The notes beneath the pieces were generated by a model. That model saw nothing but the letters and a program-made list of their open reading frames with translations, had not been told where the DNA came from and did not search any database. A stretch of DNA of 64,000 nucleotides from Limnohabitans sp. T6-20 (GTDB lineage: Bacteria > Pseudomonadota > Gammaproteobacteria > Burkholderiales > Burkholderiaceae_C): assembly GCF_003063505.1 (NCBI RefSeq), contig NZ_NERW01000002.1, positions 124,001 to 188,000 of the forward strand, written 5' to 3'. Position numbers and translations under genes: made by a program. Shown here one piece after another: positions 47,717 through 57,099 of this stretch (positions are counted from its first letter, which is position 1; each line of letters starts with the position of its first letter).

Positions 47717-49645
47717 TCAGGTGGCCGTTCCGCCGAGGTAGGCTTCGATGACCTTCTCGTTGGCTTGAACTTCTGCGGGTTGGCCTTCGGCGATCTTCTG
47801 GCCGAAGTCCAGCACCGAGACGGTGTCACAGATGCTCATCACCACATCCATGTGGTGCTCGATCAGGATCACGGTGATGCCGTGGTCGCGGATCTTGCGG
47901 ATGATTTGCACCAGCTCCTTGATGTCGGGGGCGGTCAGGCCCGCAGCAGGCTCGTCCAGCAACAACAGTTGAGGGTCGAGCGCCAGGGCGCGGGCAATCT
48001 CCAAGAGGCGCTGTTTGCCGTAAGGCAGGTTGCGCGCTTCTTCGTTGGCCAGCTGAGCCAAGCCCACAAAGTGCAAGAGGCTCATGCCGCGCTCGGTGGC
48101 GGCTTGCTCTTCTTTGCTGTAACGCGGGGTGTGCAGCGCCACATCGAGGAAGTTGCTCTTGAAGGTGTGGTGCAAGCCGACCTGCACGTTTTGCAGGGCG
48201 GTCATCTCGCCAAACAATTGCACGTTCTGGAAGGTGCGGGCAATGCCCGACAAAGCGATGTCAGACGATGTGCGTCCCACCACAGAGCGGCCAGCAAAAG
48301 CGATGTCACCGGCTGTGGGCACGTAAATGCCGGTCAGCACGTTCATCATGGTGCTCTTGCCCGAGCCGTTGGGTCCGATCAGGCCGTGGATGGTGCCGCG
48401 CTTGATCTTCAGGTCCACCTGGTTGATGGCTTTCAGACCGCCGAACTGCATCAGCACCTGGTTGGCCACCAGCAGGTCGCCGTCGCCGTTTTCGGTGGCA
48501 CGCACCAAGGCGCCTTGCTGGTTTTGGCCAGCTGTCAGGTCGATCACGTTGTCGGAGTTGGCGGTTTTGCCCATCAGGCTGCGGGCAAAGCCCACGATGC
48601 CGTCTTGCAGGTAGTACACGACAAACAGGATCATCAAGCCGAAGATCGACAGACGCCAGTCGGTGATGTTGTCCAGCCAGAACGAGAAGGCCGTCAAAGC
48701 GGCGGTGCCGACCACGGGCACAAACATGGTTTGCCAGGTGGTGCGGTGGCGTGCGATGCCGATCACGGCACCCACCAGCATCAACACGGCCAGGCCGCTG
48801 GCGACCATGCGGAAGGCTTCCAGGTCATCGAGCAGCTTGGGCAGCAGCACGATGATGGTGGCACCCAGCATGGCACCCAGGCGGGTCTTGCGGCCGCCCA
48901 TGATGATGGCCAACAAGAACATCACGGTCAGTTCGTTGTTGTAAGTGTTGGGCGAGATGTACTGCTCAGAATAGGCATACAGGCAACCGGCCAGACCGGC
49001 AAAGCCGGCGCTGATCACGAAGGCATACACCTTGTAGCGGTAGACCGAGACGCCCATGCAATCCGACGCCACGGGGCTGCCGCGCAGCGCTTCAAAGGCG
49101 CGGCCCAGCTGCGAGCGCAGCACGCGGTGCACCACCAGCAGCGACAGCGCCAGCATCACGCAAACGACCCAGTAGAACGATTCTTCGGTGAACTTGTAGC
49201 CGGCCACGGTGGGCTTGGGGATCTTCAAGCCCATGGGGCCTTCGGTCAGGAAGGTCATCTCGTTGATCAGGATTTGGATGATCGTGCCAAAGGCCATGGT
49301 CACCATGGCCAGATATGGGCCGGACACGCGCAAAGCAGGCAAGGCCAGGATCGCACCAAAAATGCCGGTCACCACGATGCTGGCAGGCAAGATGACCCAG
49401 AACGGCGCACCGACCTTGAGGAACAGCACACCCGCGGTGTAGGCGCCAATGCCAAACAAACCAGCGTGGCCCAAAGAGACCTGGCCGGTATAGCCCACCA
49501 CGATGTCCAGGCCGAACAGCAAGATCGCGTAGATCATGATGGTCTCGACCAGGTGGATGTAATAGGGGTTGTGTGTGAAAACAGGCACCAGGCACAGGGC
49601 GATGAAGCCCAGTACGGAAGCAATGAAGTATTTGCGATTCATCAT
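47717..49645 (-). CDS. Fused LivM permease and LivG ATPase
   Basis: A single 642-residue reading frame joins two usual subunits. Residues 1-350 are a LivM permease (VVGYTGQVSLGHAGLFGIGAY, VMFLLAIIMGGRKTRLG). After a hydrophilic linker of about 40 residues (VIDLTAGQNQQGALVRATEN) a complete LivG ATPase follows from about 390, with Walker A IGPNGSGKST, signature-like LPYGKQRLLE and Walker B LLLDEPAAGL. No stop or frameshift is seen between the parts. Its start overlaps the livH stop by one base. The fusion implies a fixed 1:1 ratio of LivM and LivG. Confidence 0.93.
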   Translation of the reverse strand: MMNRKYFIASVLGFIALCLVPVFTHNPYYIHLVETIMIYAILLFGLDIVVGYTGQVSLGHAGLFGIGAYTAGVLFLKVGAPFWVILPASIVVTGIFGAILALPALRVSGPYLAMVTMAFGTIIQILINEMTFLTEGPMGLKIPKPTVAGYKFTEESFYWVVCVMLALSLLVVHRVLRSQLGRAFEALRGSPVASDCMGVSVYRYKVYAFVISAGFAGLAGCLYAYSEQYISPNTYNNELTVMFLLAIIMGGRKTRLGAMLGATIIVLLPKLLDDLEAFRMVASGLAVLMLVGAVIGIARHRTTWQTMFVPVVGTAALTAFSFWLDNITDWRLSIFGLMILFVVYYLQDGIVGFARSLMGKTANSDNVIDLTAGQNQQGALVRATENGDGDLLVANQVLMQFGGLKAINQVDLKIKRGTIHGLIGPNGSGKSTMMNVLTGIYVPTAGDIAFAGRSVVGRTSSDIALSGIARTFQNVQLFGEMTALQNVQVGLHHTFKSNFLDVALHTPRYSKEEQAATERGMSLLHFVGLAQLANEEARNLPYGKQRLLEIARALALDPQLLLLDEPAAGLTAPDIKELVQIIRKIRDHGITVILIEHHMDVVMSICDTVSVLDFGQKIAEGQPAEVQANEKVIEAYLGGTAT

Positions 49646-50523
49646 CAGACCTTCTTGATCGCAGATTTACCAAACAAGCCAGAGGGCTTGACAGCCAGCA
49701 CCAGCAAAAGAAGAACCAGACCGGGCACATCTTTGTAGCCGGTGGACAGGTAAAAGCCCGTGGTGGTTTCGGCAATGCCCAAAATGATGCCGCCCACGAT
49801 GATGCCCATACCGCTGGTCAAGCCGCCGATGATGGCGACCGCAAAGGCCTTGAGGCCCAATACCGCGCCCATGGTGGCACCTGTCAGTGTCAGGGGCGCA
49901 ATCAACATGCCCGCAAAAGCAGCGGTCAGAGACGACAGTGCGTATGAGAAAGTGATCACCAGACCGGTATTGATGCCCATCAGTTTGGCGGCATCGCGGT
50001 CGTTGAAGGTGGCCACCACGGCTTTGCCATAAATGGTTTTGCGGTTGAAAAATTCCACCGCCAACATCATCAGCACTGCACCGCCGATGACCAGCAACTC
50101 CATGGGCAACACGTTGGCACCCATGATTTTCAGGGGCGATTCAGGCAGGGGCGATGGGAACTTCAGGTCGTCGCGGCCCCAGATGTTCTCGGCCACGTTT
50201 TTGAAGATGATGCCCAGCGCGATGGTGGACATGATCCAACCAAATTCACTTTTGATTTTGATGGCGGGGCGCACACCGATGCGCTCGACCAATGCGCCTT
50301 GGAACAAGCCAAAGACACCGACCAGCGGAATGGCCAGCCAGTAATTCATGCCAAGACGATCGACCAAAGTCAACGCCACCAAAGCGCCCAGCATCAAGGC
50401 CTCACCCTGACCGAAGTTCAGGGTGTCGGATGTGGCAAACGTCAGCTGGTAGCCAAAGGCAATGACCGCGTAGATCATGCCCAGCGCGATACCGCTGTAG
50501 ACAAGTTGGAGAAGGATTTCCAT
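49645..50523 (-). CDS. livH: Branched-chain amino-acid ABC transporter permease
   Basis: A 292-residue membrane protein with LVYSGIALGMIYAVIAFGYQ at the start and the LivH features SDTLNFGQGEALMLGA and AVAIIGGLTSGMGIIVGGI. It pairs with the LivM half of the next gene. ATG 50523 is chosen from the family N-terminus; an upstream in-frame ATG at 50613 would start inside the livK-livH hairpin. No clear Shine-Dalgarno precedes the ATG on the minus strand; the nearby purine-rich runs are on the opposite strand. Translation may depend on upstream genes. Confidence 0.92.
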   Translation of the reverse strand: MEILLQLVYSGIALGMIYAVIAFGYQLTFATSDTLNFGQGEALMLGALVALTLVDRLGMNYWLAIPLVGVFGLFQGALVERIGVRPAIKIKSEFGWIMSTIALGIIFKNVAENIWGRDDLKFPSPLPESPLKIMGANVLPMELLVIGGAVLMMLAVEFFNRKTIYGKAVVATFNDRDAAKLMGINTGLVITFSYALSSLTAAFAGMLIAPLTLTGATMGAVLGLKAFAVAIIGGLTSGMGIIVGGIILGIAETTTGFYLSTGYKDVPGLVLLLLVLAVKPSGLFGKSAIKKV

Positions 50524-50571
50524 AGGAGAACTCAGGAGGTAAGAAGTGAAAAGCGGAAATACATATAGAGA

Positions 50572-50601
50572 ACGCCGTATTCGCTTGCGCGAATACGGCG
50601 T
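50572..50601 (-). promoter_or_regulatory. Intercistronic hairpin between livK and livH
   Basis: A 13-base-pair perfect stem (ACGCCGTATTCGC/GCGAATACGGCGT) with loop TTGC on the plus strand, GCAA on the transcribed minus strand. It begins 16 bases after the livK stop and has no T-run behind it. Such hairpins usually stabilise the 5' receptor message and lower expression of the downstream membrane genes. Confidence 0.7.
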
Positions 50602-50616
50602 GTGGAAGTTCACAAA

Positions 50617-51864
50617 TTACTTCTTGGCGGGCTGCTTGGCAGCTGCAGCGTCTTTCTTGACGGCCTTGGTGCGGATGTCAGCACCTTTTTGGCGGTCTTC
50701 TTCGTAGGCGTACACCACTTTGCTGCCCTTGACTTCACCGAACACAGGGATGTTGGCGGTGATGGCTTCGTGGTCGTCGTGGGTGAAAGGCTTGTCATAG
50801 GTGGTGACCACGCCTTCGACCTTGGTTTGCAGGTTTTCCAGGGCTTCGCGGATTTTCACGCCGTCGGTGCTGCCCGCTTGCTTGATGGCGGCTGCCAACA
50901 GGTAAACCGAGTCATAACCTTGCGCAGCCGAAACGGGCGAGTCGATGCGGTTGTTCTTGGGCTTGAAGGTCTTCAGGTAGCCCTCGATGAATGCCTTGCG
51001 CTTGACGGTGTTGGCTTCCTGAATGAAGGTCTGGGGCATGCGAGCGCCTTCGCCGCCAGGGCCAGCGTTGTCAATGAAGTTGGCCATGGACAAAGTCCAG
51101 CTGCCGACCATGGGGACTTTCCAGCCCAGCTTGGTCATGCCGTTGGCGATCTGTGCCAGCTCTGGGCCAATCGCGTAAGTCAGGATGGCTTCAGCGCCGG
51201 CTTCTTTGGCCTTGAGCAGCTGAGGGGTCATGTCCACGTCCTTGACGTTGAATTTTTCAACAGCCACGGCTTTCACGCCTTTGGCGGTCAGGGCTTTTTC
51301 CAGGTCTTCACGGCCCAGTTGGCCGTAGTTGGTGGAGTCGGCCAGGATGGCGACTTTCTTGAAACCACGGCGACCGATGGCTTCTTCCACGATCATGGGG
51401 GCCTGGATGCTGTCGTGCGCAGCGTTGCGGAAGATGTAGTTGTCAGGGAACTCAGGTGCCTTGAACTGCTGGGTCACGATGGAGCCCGTGGCCACGTTGT
51501 TGAAGACGGGGATCTTGGCTTCTTGGTAGAAACGCTGCGAAGCCAGGGCCACGCCGGTGTTGATGAAGCCCAAAGTGGCGACCACTTTTTCCTTGTTGAT
51601 CAGTTCCTGGGCGATTTGCACGCCACGCTCGTTCTTGGCTTCGTCGTCACGTTCGACGGCTTGCAGCTGACGGCCCAGCACGCCGCCGGCCTTGTTGATT
51701 TCGCTGATGGCCAGTTTGACGCCATCGCGCATGCTCACGCCCATGGAGGACGAGCCGCCGGTGTAAGGGCCGGTCACGCCGACTTTGATGGGGTCTGCGG
51801 CAAAAGCCAGACCGGTGGTCAGCATCAGGGATGCGAGGAGGGTCAAGTGGGTGCGACGTTGCAT
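50617..51864 (-). CDS. livK: Branched-chain amino-acid ABC receptor
   Basis: A 415-residue periplasmic binding protein of the Leu/Ile/Val family. The signal peptide MQRRTHLTLLASLMLTTGLA ends FA, with cleavage before ADPIKVG. The mature protein has GPYTGGSSSMGVSMRDG for the ligand lobe and YDSVYLLAAAIKQAG. The C-terminus carries a Lys/Ala-rich tail (KAVKKDAAAAKQPAKK) not usual in this family. GGAG lies 8 bases before ATG 51864. It is the first gene of the operon, with a hairpin behind it, fitting the normal excess of receptor over permeases. Related members bind amides and urea, so specificity is open. Confidence 0.92.
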   Translation of the reverse strand: MQRRTHLTLLASLMLTTGLAFAADPIKVGVTGPYTGGSSSMGVSMRDGVKLAISEINKAGGVLGRQLQAVERDDEAKNERGVQIAQELINKEKVVATLGFINTGVALASQRFYQEAKIPVFNNVATGSIVTQQFKAPEFPDNYIFRNAAHDSIQAPMIVEEAIGRRGFKKVAILADSTNYGQLGREDLEKALTAKGVKAVAVEKFNVKDVDMTPQLLKAKEAGAEAILTYAIGPELAQIANGMTKLGWKVPMVGSWTLSMANFIDNAGPGGEGARMPQTFIQEANTVKRKAFIEGYLKTFKPKNNRIDSPVSAAQGYDSVYLLAAAIKQAGSTDGVKIREALENLQTKVEGVVTTYDKPFTHDDHEAITANIPVFGEVKGSKVVYAYEEDRQKGADIRTKAVKKDAAAAKQPAKK

Positions 51865-52104
51865 GTAGAAATCTCCAGATGGATTGAGAAATCTGTCGCG
51901 ACCAAGGGTTTTCAGAAATTCCTTGACCAGCAACAGAACTTGCGCTGGTCATTATGTTGGACGCCGGGGACGCTATTGGTTAGCGTGAACCCTTGGGTGG
52001 TGGGTTTTGGCGTGAATTTAATTGCGGGGGATGCTAAAAATAATTCACAGCGTGGGGCGGCGGCCTGCTGCCCACCTCGAAAGCCGCGCAACCAGCAGGG
52101 CCGA

Positions 52105-52908
52105 TCAGTCCATTGGCTGGGCTGTGTCCGGACCGTCGTCGGGTTTGGCTGTGGGGGAGAAGCAGCTTTGCACGGTAAAGAGCATGGATGTGAAAAACAT
52201 CGCTGTCACCATCAAGGCCATGGGCATGAGGATGGCCATCATCAGTTGAGGGTCGCCCAACAAGCTGGCGATGAGCAAAGCCAGGATGCCAGAGCCGGTA
52301 AAAATACCGATCCAGACCAGCACATAGACTGAAAAAGCTCTCAAATTTCGCCAGCAAGCCACTAGGCTGAAAAACAGGCTTTTGCCTGCGGGCAAGCCAT
52401 GCCAATAGACCAATGCCGGGGCATGCCAAAACATCATGGACACCGGGATGTAAAGCACCATCGACAGCCACAAAGCCACCTGGAATGATTCGGCGTTGAC
52501 CGTTTCCGGGGTGATGGCGGCACCGCCAAAATAGACTTTGGCAAAAGTGCCGCCGTCAGCCAGCACCGAGACCAGCATCACGCCCAAAAACAGCACGGCA
52601 TACCAACCACCCAGGTGGAGCATGGTTTTGCGCTGGGGGCCAGCTTTCAGCGCAGAAAACAAAATGCCGGGCATTGGAAACTTGCCTTCCACGGCAGTTT
52701 GCGTCGCTGCCATCATGCCCAGCGTCAGCGCGGGCAAGGCCATCAAGGCAAAAGCCCCGCCAATAAAAGGCACCAAAGACAGCACCGACACGGTTGCCAT
52801 GAACAGGAAGAACAAACCCGACATGGCCAATGGTTGGCGCCAGAACGTGCGCACGCCTTGAATGGCCCAATGGAGGCCGGTGCGTGCGGGAACGATTTGC
52901 AGGTTCAT
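52105..52908 (-). CDS. BPSS1780-family membrane protein
   Basis: A 267-residue protein with about six membrane helices. The N-terminus, LQIVPARTGLHWAIQGVRTF followed by WRQPLA, is the conserved opening of the BPSS1780 family of betaproteobacteria. No enzymatic motif is visible and the function is unknown. ATG 52908 lies just 4 bases after the thrB stop on the same strand, so the two are likely one transcript. A longer reading to 53100 would run into thrB and is discarded. Confidence 0.85.
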   Translation of the reverse strand: MNLQIVPARTGLHWAIQGVRTFWRQPLAMSGLFFLFMATVSVLSLVPFIGGAFALMALPALTLGMMAATQTAVEGKFPMPGILFSALKAGPQRKTMLHLGGWYAVLFLGVMLVSVLADGGTFAKVYFGGAAITPETVNAESFQVALWLSMVLYIPVSMMFWHAPALVYWHGLPAGKSLFFSLVACWRNLRAFSVYVLVWIGIFTGSGILALLIASLLGDPQLMMAILMPMALMVTAMFFTSMLFTVQSCFSPTAKPDDGPDTAQPMD

Positions 52909-52912
52909 GGTG

Positions 52913-53875
52913 TCAGGTGAGGGCAGAGGCCAGGACAGGGTGGTCAACCCGACCACGAAGCACGCGTTCGAAGTGTGTGGGGTCGTGGGGCTTGAGCATG
53001 GAAGCTTCGCGGGGGAGATGGTAGTCCCAAAGCCGCGAAATCCAGAAACGCAAAGCCCCTGCGCGCAAAAGGGCAGGCAACAATTCGCGTTCGGCGGCAC
53101 TCAAGGGGCGCACTAGGTTGTAGGCGTTCACCATGGCTTGGGCCCGTTCGGCGTCGTGTACACCGCTGGGCAAGTCGATGCACCAGTCGTTCAGGCACAC
53201 CGCCAAGTCAAACAGCCAGGTGTCGATACCGGCAAAGTAAAAGTCAAAAAAGCCGGTCAGCTGCTCGCCGTCGAACATCACGTTGTCGCGGAACAAATCG
53301 GCATGCACCGGGCCACGCGGCAGCGCGGCGTAAGCGGCGCTGTTGGCGATGTGATTTTGGTAGGCCAGTTCGCTGCGCAGCAGGGCCGCTTGCGCATCAT
53401 GGAGGTAGGGCAGCACCACGGGCACGGTCTCGTTCCACCATGGCAGGCCGCGCAGGTTGGGCTGACTGCGGTTGTAGTCGGCCCCGGCCAGGTGCATGCG
53501 CGCCAGCATGTCGCCCACGGCGGCGCAGTGCGCGGCCTGGGGTTGCAGCTGGCTTTTGCCCGTCAGCTTGTTGACCACGGCCGCCGGTTTGCCGCTCACG
53601 GTGTGGAGGATGTCGCCATCGCGGTTGGCCGCGGGGTCGGGCACCGGAATGCCGCAACCTGCCAAGTGCTTCATCAGGTAGAGGTAAAAGGGCAGTTGCT
53701 CTTGTGTAAGGCGCTCGAACAAGGTGAGCACGTACTCGCCTTGGGTCGTGGTGGCGAAATAGTTGGTGTTCTCAATCCCGCCTTCAATGCCGCGCAATTC
53801 GGTCATGGCCCCCAGGTTCAGGGACTGCATCAGGCTGTCGGCCTGCTCGGGAGTGACTTCGGTGAATACCGCCAT
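52913..53875 (-). CDS. thrB: Homoserine kinase (aminoglycoside-phosphotransferase fold)
   Basis: A 320-residue protein of the ThrB type found in Pseudomonas and betaproteobacteria, which belongs to the choline/aminoglycoside kinase fold and not to the GHMP family of E. coli. Motifs are GIEGGIENTNYFATTT near the start, GPVHADLFRDNVMFDG with the catalytic His-x-Asp and Asn, and GFFDFYFAGIDTWLFDLA with the metal-binding Asp. It phosphorylates L-homoserine for threonine synthesis. ATG 53875 begins the family N-terminus MAVFTEVTPEQA. It is divergent from polA across a repeat-filled gap. Confidence 0.93.
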   Translation of the reverse strand: MAVFTEVTPEQADSLMQSLNLGAMTELRGIEGGIENTNYFATTTQGEYVLTLFERLTQEQLPFYLYLMKHLAGCGIPVPDPAANRDGDILHTVSGKPAAVVNKLTGKSQLQPQAAHCAAVGDMLARMHLAGADYNRSQPNLRGLPWWNETVPVVLPYLHDAQAALLRSELAYQNHIANSAAYAALPRGPVHADLFRDNVMFDGEQLTGFFDFYFAGIDTWLFDLAVCLNDWCIDLPSGVHDAERAQAMVNAYNLVRPLSAAERELLPALLRAGALRFWISRLWDYHLPREASMLKPHDPTHFERVLRGRVDHPVLASALT

Positions 53876-53957
53876 GGGGGAGAAAACCGTCAAAGCGCCA
53901 GATGGGCCTGGCTTGGGTGAGCAAAACACGGATTGTAGAGGGCGAAAAGACCCAAAT

Positions 53958-54194
53958 GACCCGCAAAGGGCTGACTGCGCTGGGCCGATGTGGCAAAGCG
54001 AAGCGCCTCTGAGGCCCAGCGCAGTCGGCCCTTTCCGGGTCTGCCTTTGTCGGAGGTGATGGTGTGTGGTGGCTGCGCCGAGGCTCAGAGGCGCTTCGCT
54101 TTGCCACATCGCCTCAGCGCAGCCCCCCCACACCATCTGGAGGTTCGTCTGTCGTCATAGCGCTTCGCTTTGCCACATCGCCCTGGCGCAGGCC
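53958..54194. repeat. Nested inverted-repeat array between thrB and polA
   Basis: A 27-base core is present at 53987-54013 and, perfectly inverted, at 54084-54110. The core contains ATGTGGCAAAGCGAAGCGCC. A shorter direct copy of the second lies at 54160-54182. Core 1 is the loop of a 29-base-pair hairpin (arms 53958-53986 and 54013-54041, 2 mismatches). Core 2 is the loop of another hairpin (arms 54059-54084 and 54111-54136, 3 mismatches). The array fills most of the 380-base gap between thrB and polA, and no other gene or promoter feature was recognised there. Confidence 0.85.
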
Positions 54195-54255
54195 CGGCCA
54201 CCCGATCATGGGGTCGTTTGACAGTCAAGCCCTTAACCCGGTACACAATCGGGGG

Positions 54256-57096
54256 ATGAGCGATAACACCCCCGAAACATCCCAGCCGACCCTTTTGCTG
54301 GTCGACGGCTCCAGCTACCTGTACCGCGCCTTTCACGCCATGCCTGACCTGCGGGCCGTGCCCGGCGACCCGACGAGCGCCGCTACAGGCGCCATTCGCG
54401 GCATGATCAACATGATGGAGCGGCTGCGCAAGGATGTGCCCGCCATGTACGCCGTGTGCGTTTTTGACGCCAAAGGCCCCACCTTCCGCGACGAGTTGTA
54501 CCCCGAGTACAAGGCCAACCGCAGCCCCATGCCCGATGATTTGCGCACGCAGATCGAGCCGATCCACGAGCTGGTGCGCTTGATGGGCTGGACCGTGCTG
54601 GACGTGCCCGGTGTGGAGGCCGACGACGTGATCGCCACCCTGGCCCATGTGGCCGCGCAGCAAGGCATCACCGTGACGGTGTCCAGTGGCGACAAAGACT
54701 TGAGCCAGCTGGTCAACGAGCACATCACGATCATCGACACCATGAACGGCAAGGTGCGCGATGTGGCGGGCGTGACCGCCGAGTTTGGCGTGCCGCCATC
54801 GCTCATGATCGACTACCAGACCCTGGTGGGCGACACGGTGGACAACGTGCCCGGTGTGGCCAAGGTGGGACCCAAGACCGCCGCCAAATGGCTGATGGAA
54901 TACGGCTCGCTCGACAAGCTCATGGAAAACGCCCACGACATCAAGGGCGTGGCGGGCGAGAACCTGCGCCAGGCGGTGGATTGGCTGCCCAAGGGCCGGG
55001 CGCTGGTGACCATGAAAACAGATTGCGACCTGAACGCTTGGGTGCCCGATTTGCCCTCACTGGCCAGCTTGCACCTGCACGAGTCGAACAAGGCCAAACT
55101 GCTCGATTTTTACCAGACCTATGGTTTCAAAGGGCTGGTGCAGTCGCTGGGTGGGACTGTGCCTGCGCCCGCCCCTAAAGCCAAAGCGGCTAAGCCCAAA
55201 GACACGGGCATGGGCGATTTGTTTGGATCGGCATCTGACGAGGAGCCAGTAGCAGCACCTGTGCTTGATACCGCTGCCAGCTCGGTGCAAGGCGCGTTGA
55301 AATACGACACCGTGCTCGACTGGGCCGCGTTTGACACCTGGCTGGCCCGCATCGAGCAAGCCCCGCTCACCGCCATCGACACCGAAACCACCTCTCTGGA
55401 CGCCATGCGCGCCGAGATTGTGGGCATCTCGCTGAGCGTCACGCCCGGCGAGGCGGCTTACATCCCGCTGGCCCACAACGGGCCCGGTGCGCCCGAGCAG
55501 CTGCCGCTGGCCGAGGTGCTGGCCAAGCTCAAGCCTTGGTTGGAAAACCCCGTTCGCCACAAGCTGGGCCAAAACATCAAATACGACCGTCATGTGTTCG
55601 CCAACCACGGCATCGAGGTGCAGGGCTATGCGCACGACACCATGCTGGAGAGCTATGTGCTTGAAGTGCACAAGCCGCATGGCCTCTCCAGCCTGGCCGA
55701 GCGGCATGTGGGCCGCCGGGGCGTGACTTACGAAGACCTGTGCGGCAAGGGTGCGCACCAGATCCCGTTTGCGCAGGTGGACGTGGACAAGGCAGCGCAT
55801 TATTCGTGCGAAGACTCGGACCAGTGCCTGGACGTGCACTTGGCGCTGTGGCCGCAGATCGAGGCGCATGCCGGTTTGAAGTACGTATATGACCTGGAAA
55901 TCAAGACCAGCGAATCGCTCTACCGCATCGAGCGCAACGGCGTGCTGATCGACGCGCCGACCTTGGCCGCACAAAGCCAGGCGCTGGGCGAGCGTATTGT
56001 GCAGCTCGAAACCGAAGCCTACGAGATCGCGGGCCAGCCCTTCAACCTGGCCAGCCCCAAGCAGCTGGGCGAGATCTTTTTTGACAAGCTGGGTCTGCCC
56101 GTCATCAAAAAAACCGCCACCGGCGCGCGCAGCACCGACGAAGAGGTGCTCGAAAAACTGGCCGAAGACTACCCGCTGCCCGCCCGCATCCTGGAGCACC
56201 GCAGCCTGTCCAAACTCAAAGGCACTTACACCGACAAGCTGGCGCAGCTGGCGCTGCCGCGCACCGGCCGCGTGCACACGAATTACGCGCAAGCGGTGGC
56301 CGTCACAGGCCGCTTGTCGAGCAACGAGCCGAACCTGCAAAACATCCCGGTGCGCACCGCCGAGGGCCGCAAGGTGCGCGAAGCCTTTGTTGCCCCGGCA
56401 GGCTGCGTGATTGCGAGTGCCGACTACAGCCAGATCGAGCTGCGCATCATGGCGCACCTGAGCGACGACCCGGCTTTGCTCAAAGCCTTTCATGAAGGGC
56501 TGGACGTGCACAAGGCCACGGCAGCCGAGGTGTTTGGCGCCACGCCCGACACGGTGAGCAGCGAGCAGCGCCGCTATGCCAAGACCATCAACTTCGGCTT
56601 GATTTACGGCATGAGCGCGTTTGGTTTGGCCAAGGCCTTGGGCATCGACAACACCGCCGCCAAAAACTACATCACCCGCTACTTTGAGCGCTTTGCGGGC
56701 GTCAAACACTACATGGACGCCACACGCGAGCAGGCCAAGGCTCTGGGCTATGTCCAGACCGTGTTTGGTCGCCGCCTGGTGCTGCCCGAGATCAACAGCC
56801 CCAACGGCCCGCGCCGCGCCGGGGCCGAGCGCGCCGCCATCAACGCGCCCATGCAGGGCACGGCGGCCGACCTGATCAAGCTGAGCATGGTGGCGGTGCA
56901 AAAGGCGCTGGATGAGCAAGGCAAGGCCACCAAAGTCATCATGCAGGTGCACGACGAACTGGTGTTCGAGGTGCCCGAATCAGAGGTGGAGTGGGTGCGC
57001 ACCGAGGTGCCGCGCATCATGGCGGGCGTGGCCGACTTGAAGGTGCCGCTGTTGGCCGAAGTGGGGTTTGGACCGAATTGGGAACAGGCGCACTGA
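54256..57096 (+). CDS. polA: DNA polymerase I
   Basis: A 946-residue enzyme with three domains. The 5'-3' exonuclease covers about 1-290 (LLVDGSSYLYRAFHAMP, VEADDVIATLA, SSGDKDLSQLV). The 3'-5' exonuclease begins near 350 and keeps the acidic DTETTSLD at about 374, so proofreading should be active. The polymerase domain has motif A DYSQIELRIMAHLSDD (about 722), motif B RRYAKTINFGLIYGMSAFG and motif C QVHDELVFEV (about 897). It fills gaps in repair and removes Okazaki primers. ATG 54256 is chosen; an upstream in-frame ATG at 54064 would translate the repeat array. Confidence 0.96.
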   Translation: MSDNTPETSQPTLLLVDGSSYLYRAFHAMPDLRAVPGDPTSAATGAIRGMINMMERLRKDVPAMYAVCVFDAKGPTFRDELYPEYKANRSPMPDDLRTQIEPIHELVRLMGWTVLDVPGVEADDVIATLAHVAAQQGITVTVSSGDKDLSQLVNEHITIIDTMNGKVRDVAGVTAEFGVPPSLMIDYQTLVGDTVDNVPGVAKVGPKTAAKWLMEYGSLDKLMENAHDIKGVAGENLRQAVDWLPKGRALVTMKTDCDLNAWVPDLPSLASLHLHESNKAKLLDFYQTYGFKGLVQSLGGTVPAPAPKAKAAKPKDTGMGDLFGSASDEEPVAAPVLDTAASSVQGALKYDTVLDWAAFDTWLARIEQAPLTAIDTETTSLDAMRAEIVGISLSVTPGEAAYIPLAHNGPGAPEQLPLAEVLAKLKPWLENPVRHKLGQNIKYDRHVFANHGIEVQGYAHDTMLESYVLEVHKPHGLSSLAERHVGRRGVTYEDLCGKGAHQIPFAQVDVDKAAHYSCEDSDQCLDVHLALWPQIEAHAGLKYVYDLEIKTSESLYRIERNGVLIDAPTLAAQSQALGERIVQLETEAYEIAGQPFNLASPKQLGEIFFDKLGLPVIKKTATGARSTDEEVLEKLAEDYPLPARILEHRSLSKLKGTYTDKLAQLALPRTGRVHTNYAQAVAVTGRLSSNEPNLQNIPVRTAEGRKVREAFVAPAGCVIASADYSQIELRIMAHLSDDPALLKAFHEGLDVHKATAAEVFGATPDTVSSEQRRYAKTINFGLIYGMSAFGLAKALGIDNTAAKNYITRYFERFAGVKHYMDATREQAKALGYVQTVFGRRLVLPEINSPNGPRRAGAERAAINAPMQGTAADLIKLSMVAVQKALDEQGKATKVIMQVHDELVFEVPESEVEWVRTEVPRIMAGVADLKVPLLAEVGFGPNWEQAH

Positions 57097-57099
57097 GCG

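Noticed and set aside
47765..49738. A 657-codon plus-strand open frame across the liv permease/ATPase gene
   Set aside because: It is antisense to the clear LivM-LivG protein and its translation is His/Gln/Asp-rich without any family motif.
50602..52332. A 576-codon plus-strand open frame over livK
   Set aside because: It runs through the livK gene on the other strand, the intercistronic hairpin and the end of the BPSS1780-type gene; no domain is visible.
54064..54255. A longer polA start 64 codons upstream
   Set aside because: The extra codons translate the inverted-repeat array and give a low-complexity sequence; the family N-terminus starts at 54256.
55057..56952. A 631-codon minus-strand open frame inside polA
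   Set aside because: It is antisense to the polymerase with all polA motifs intact; a codon-bias artefact.
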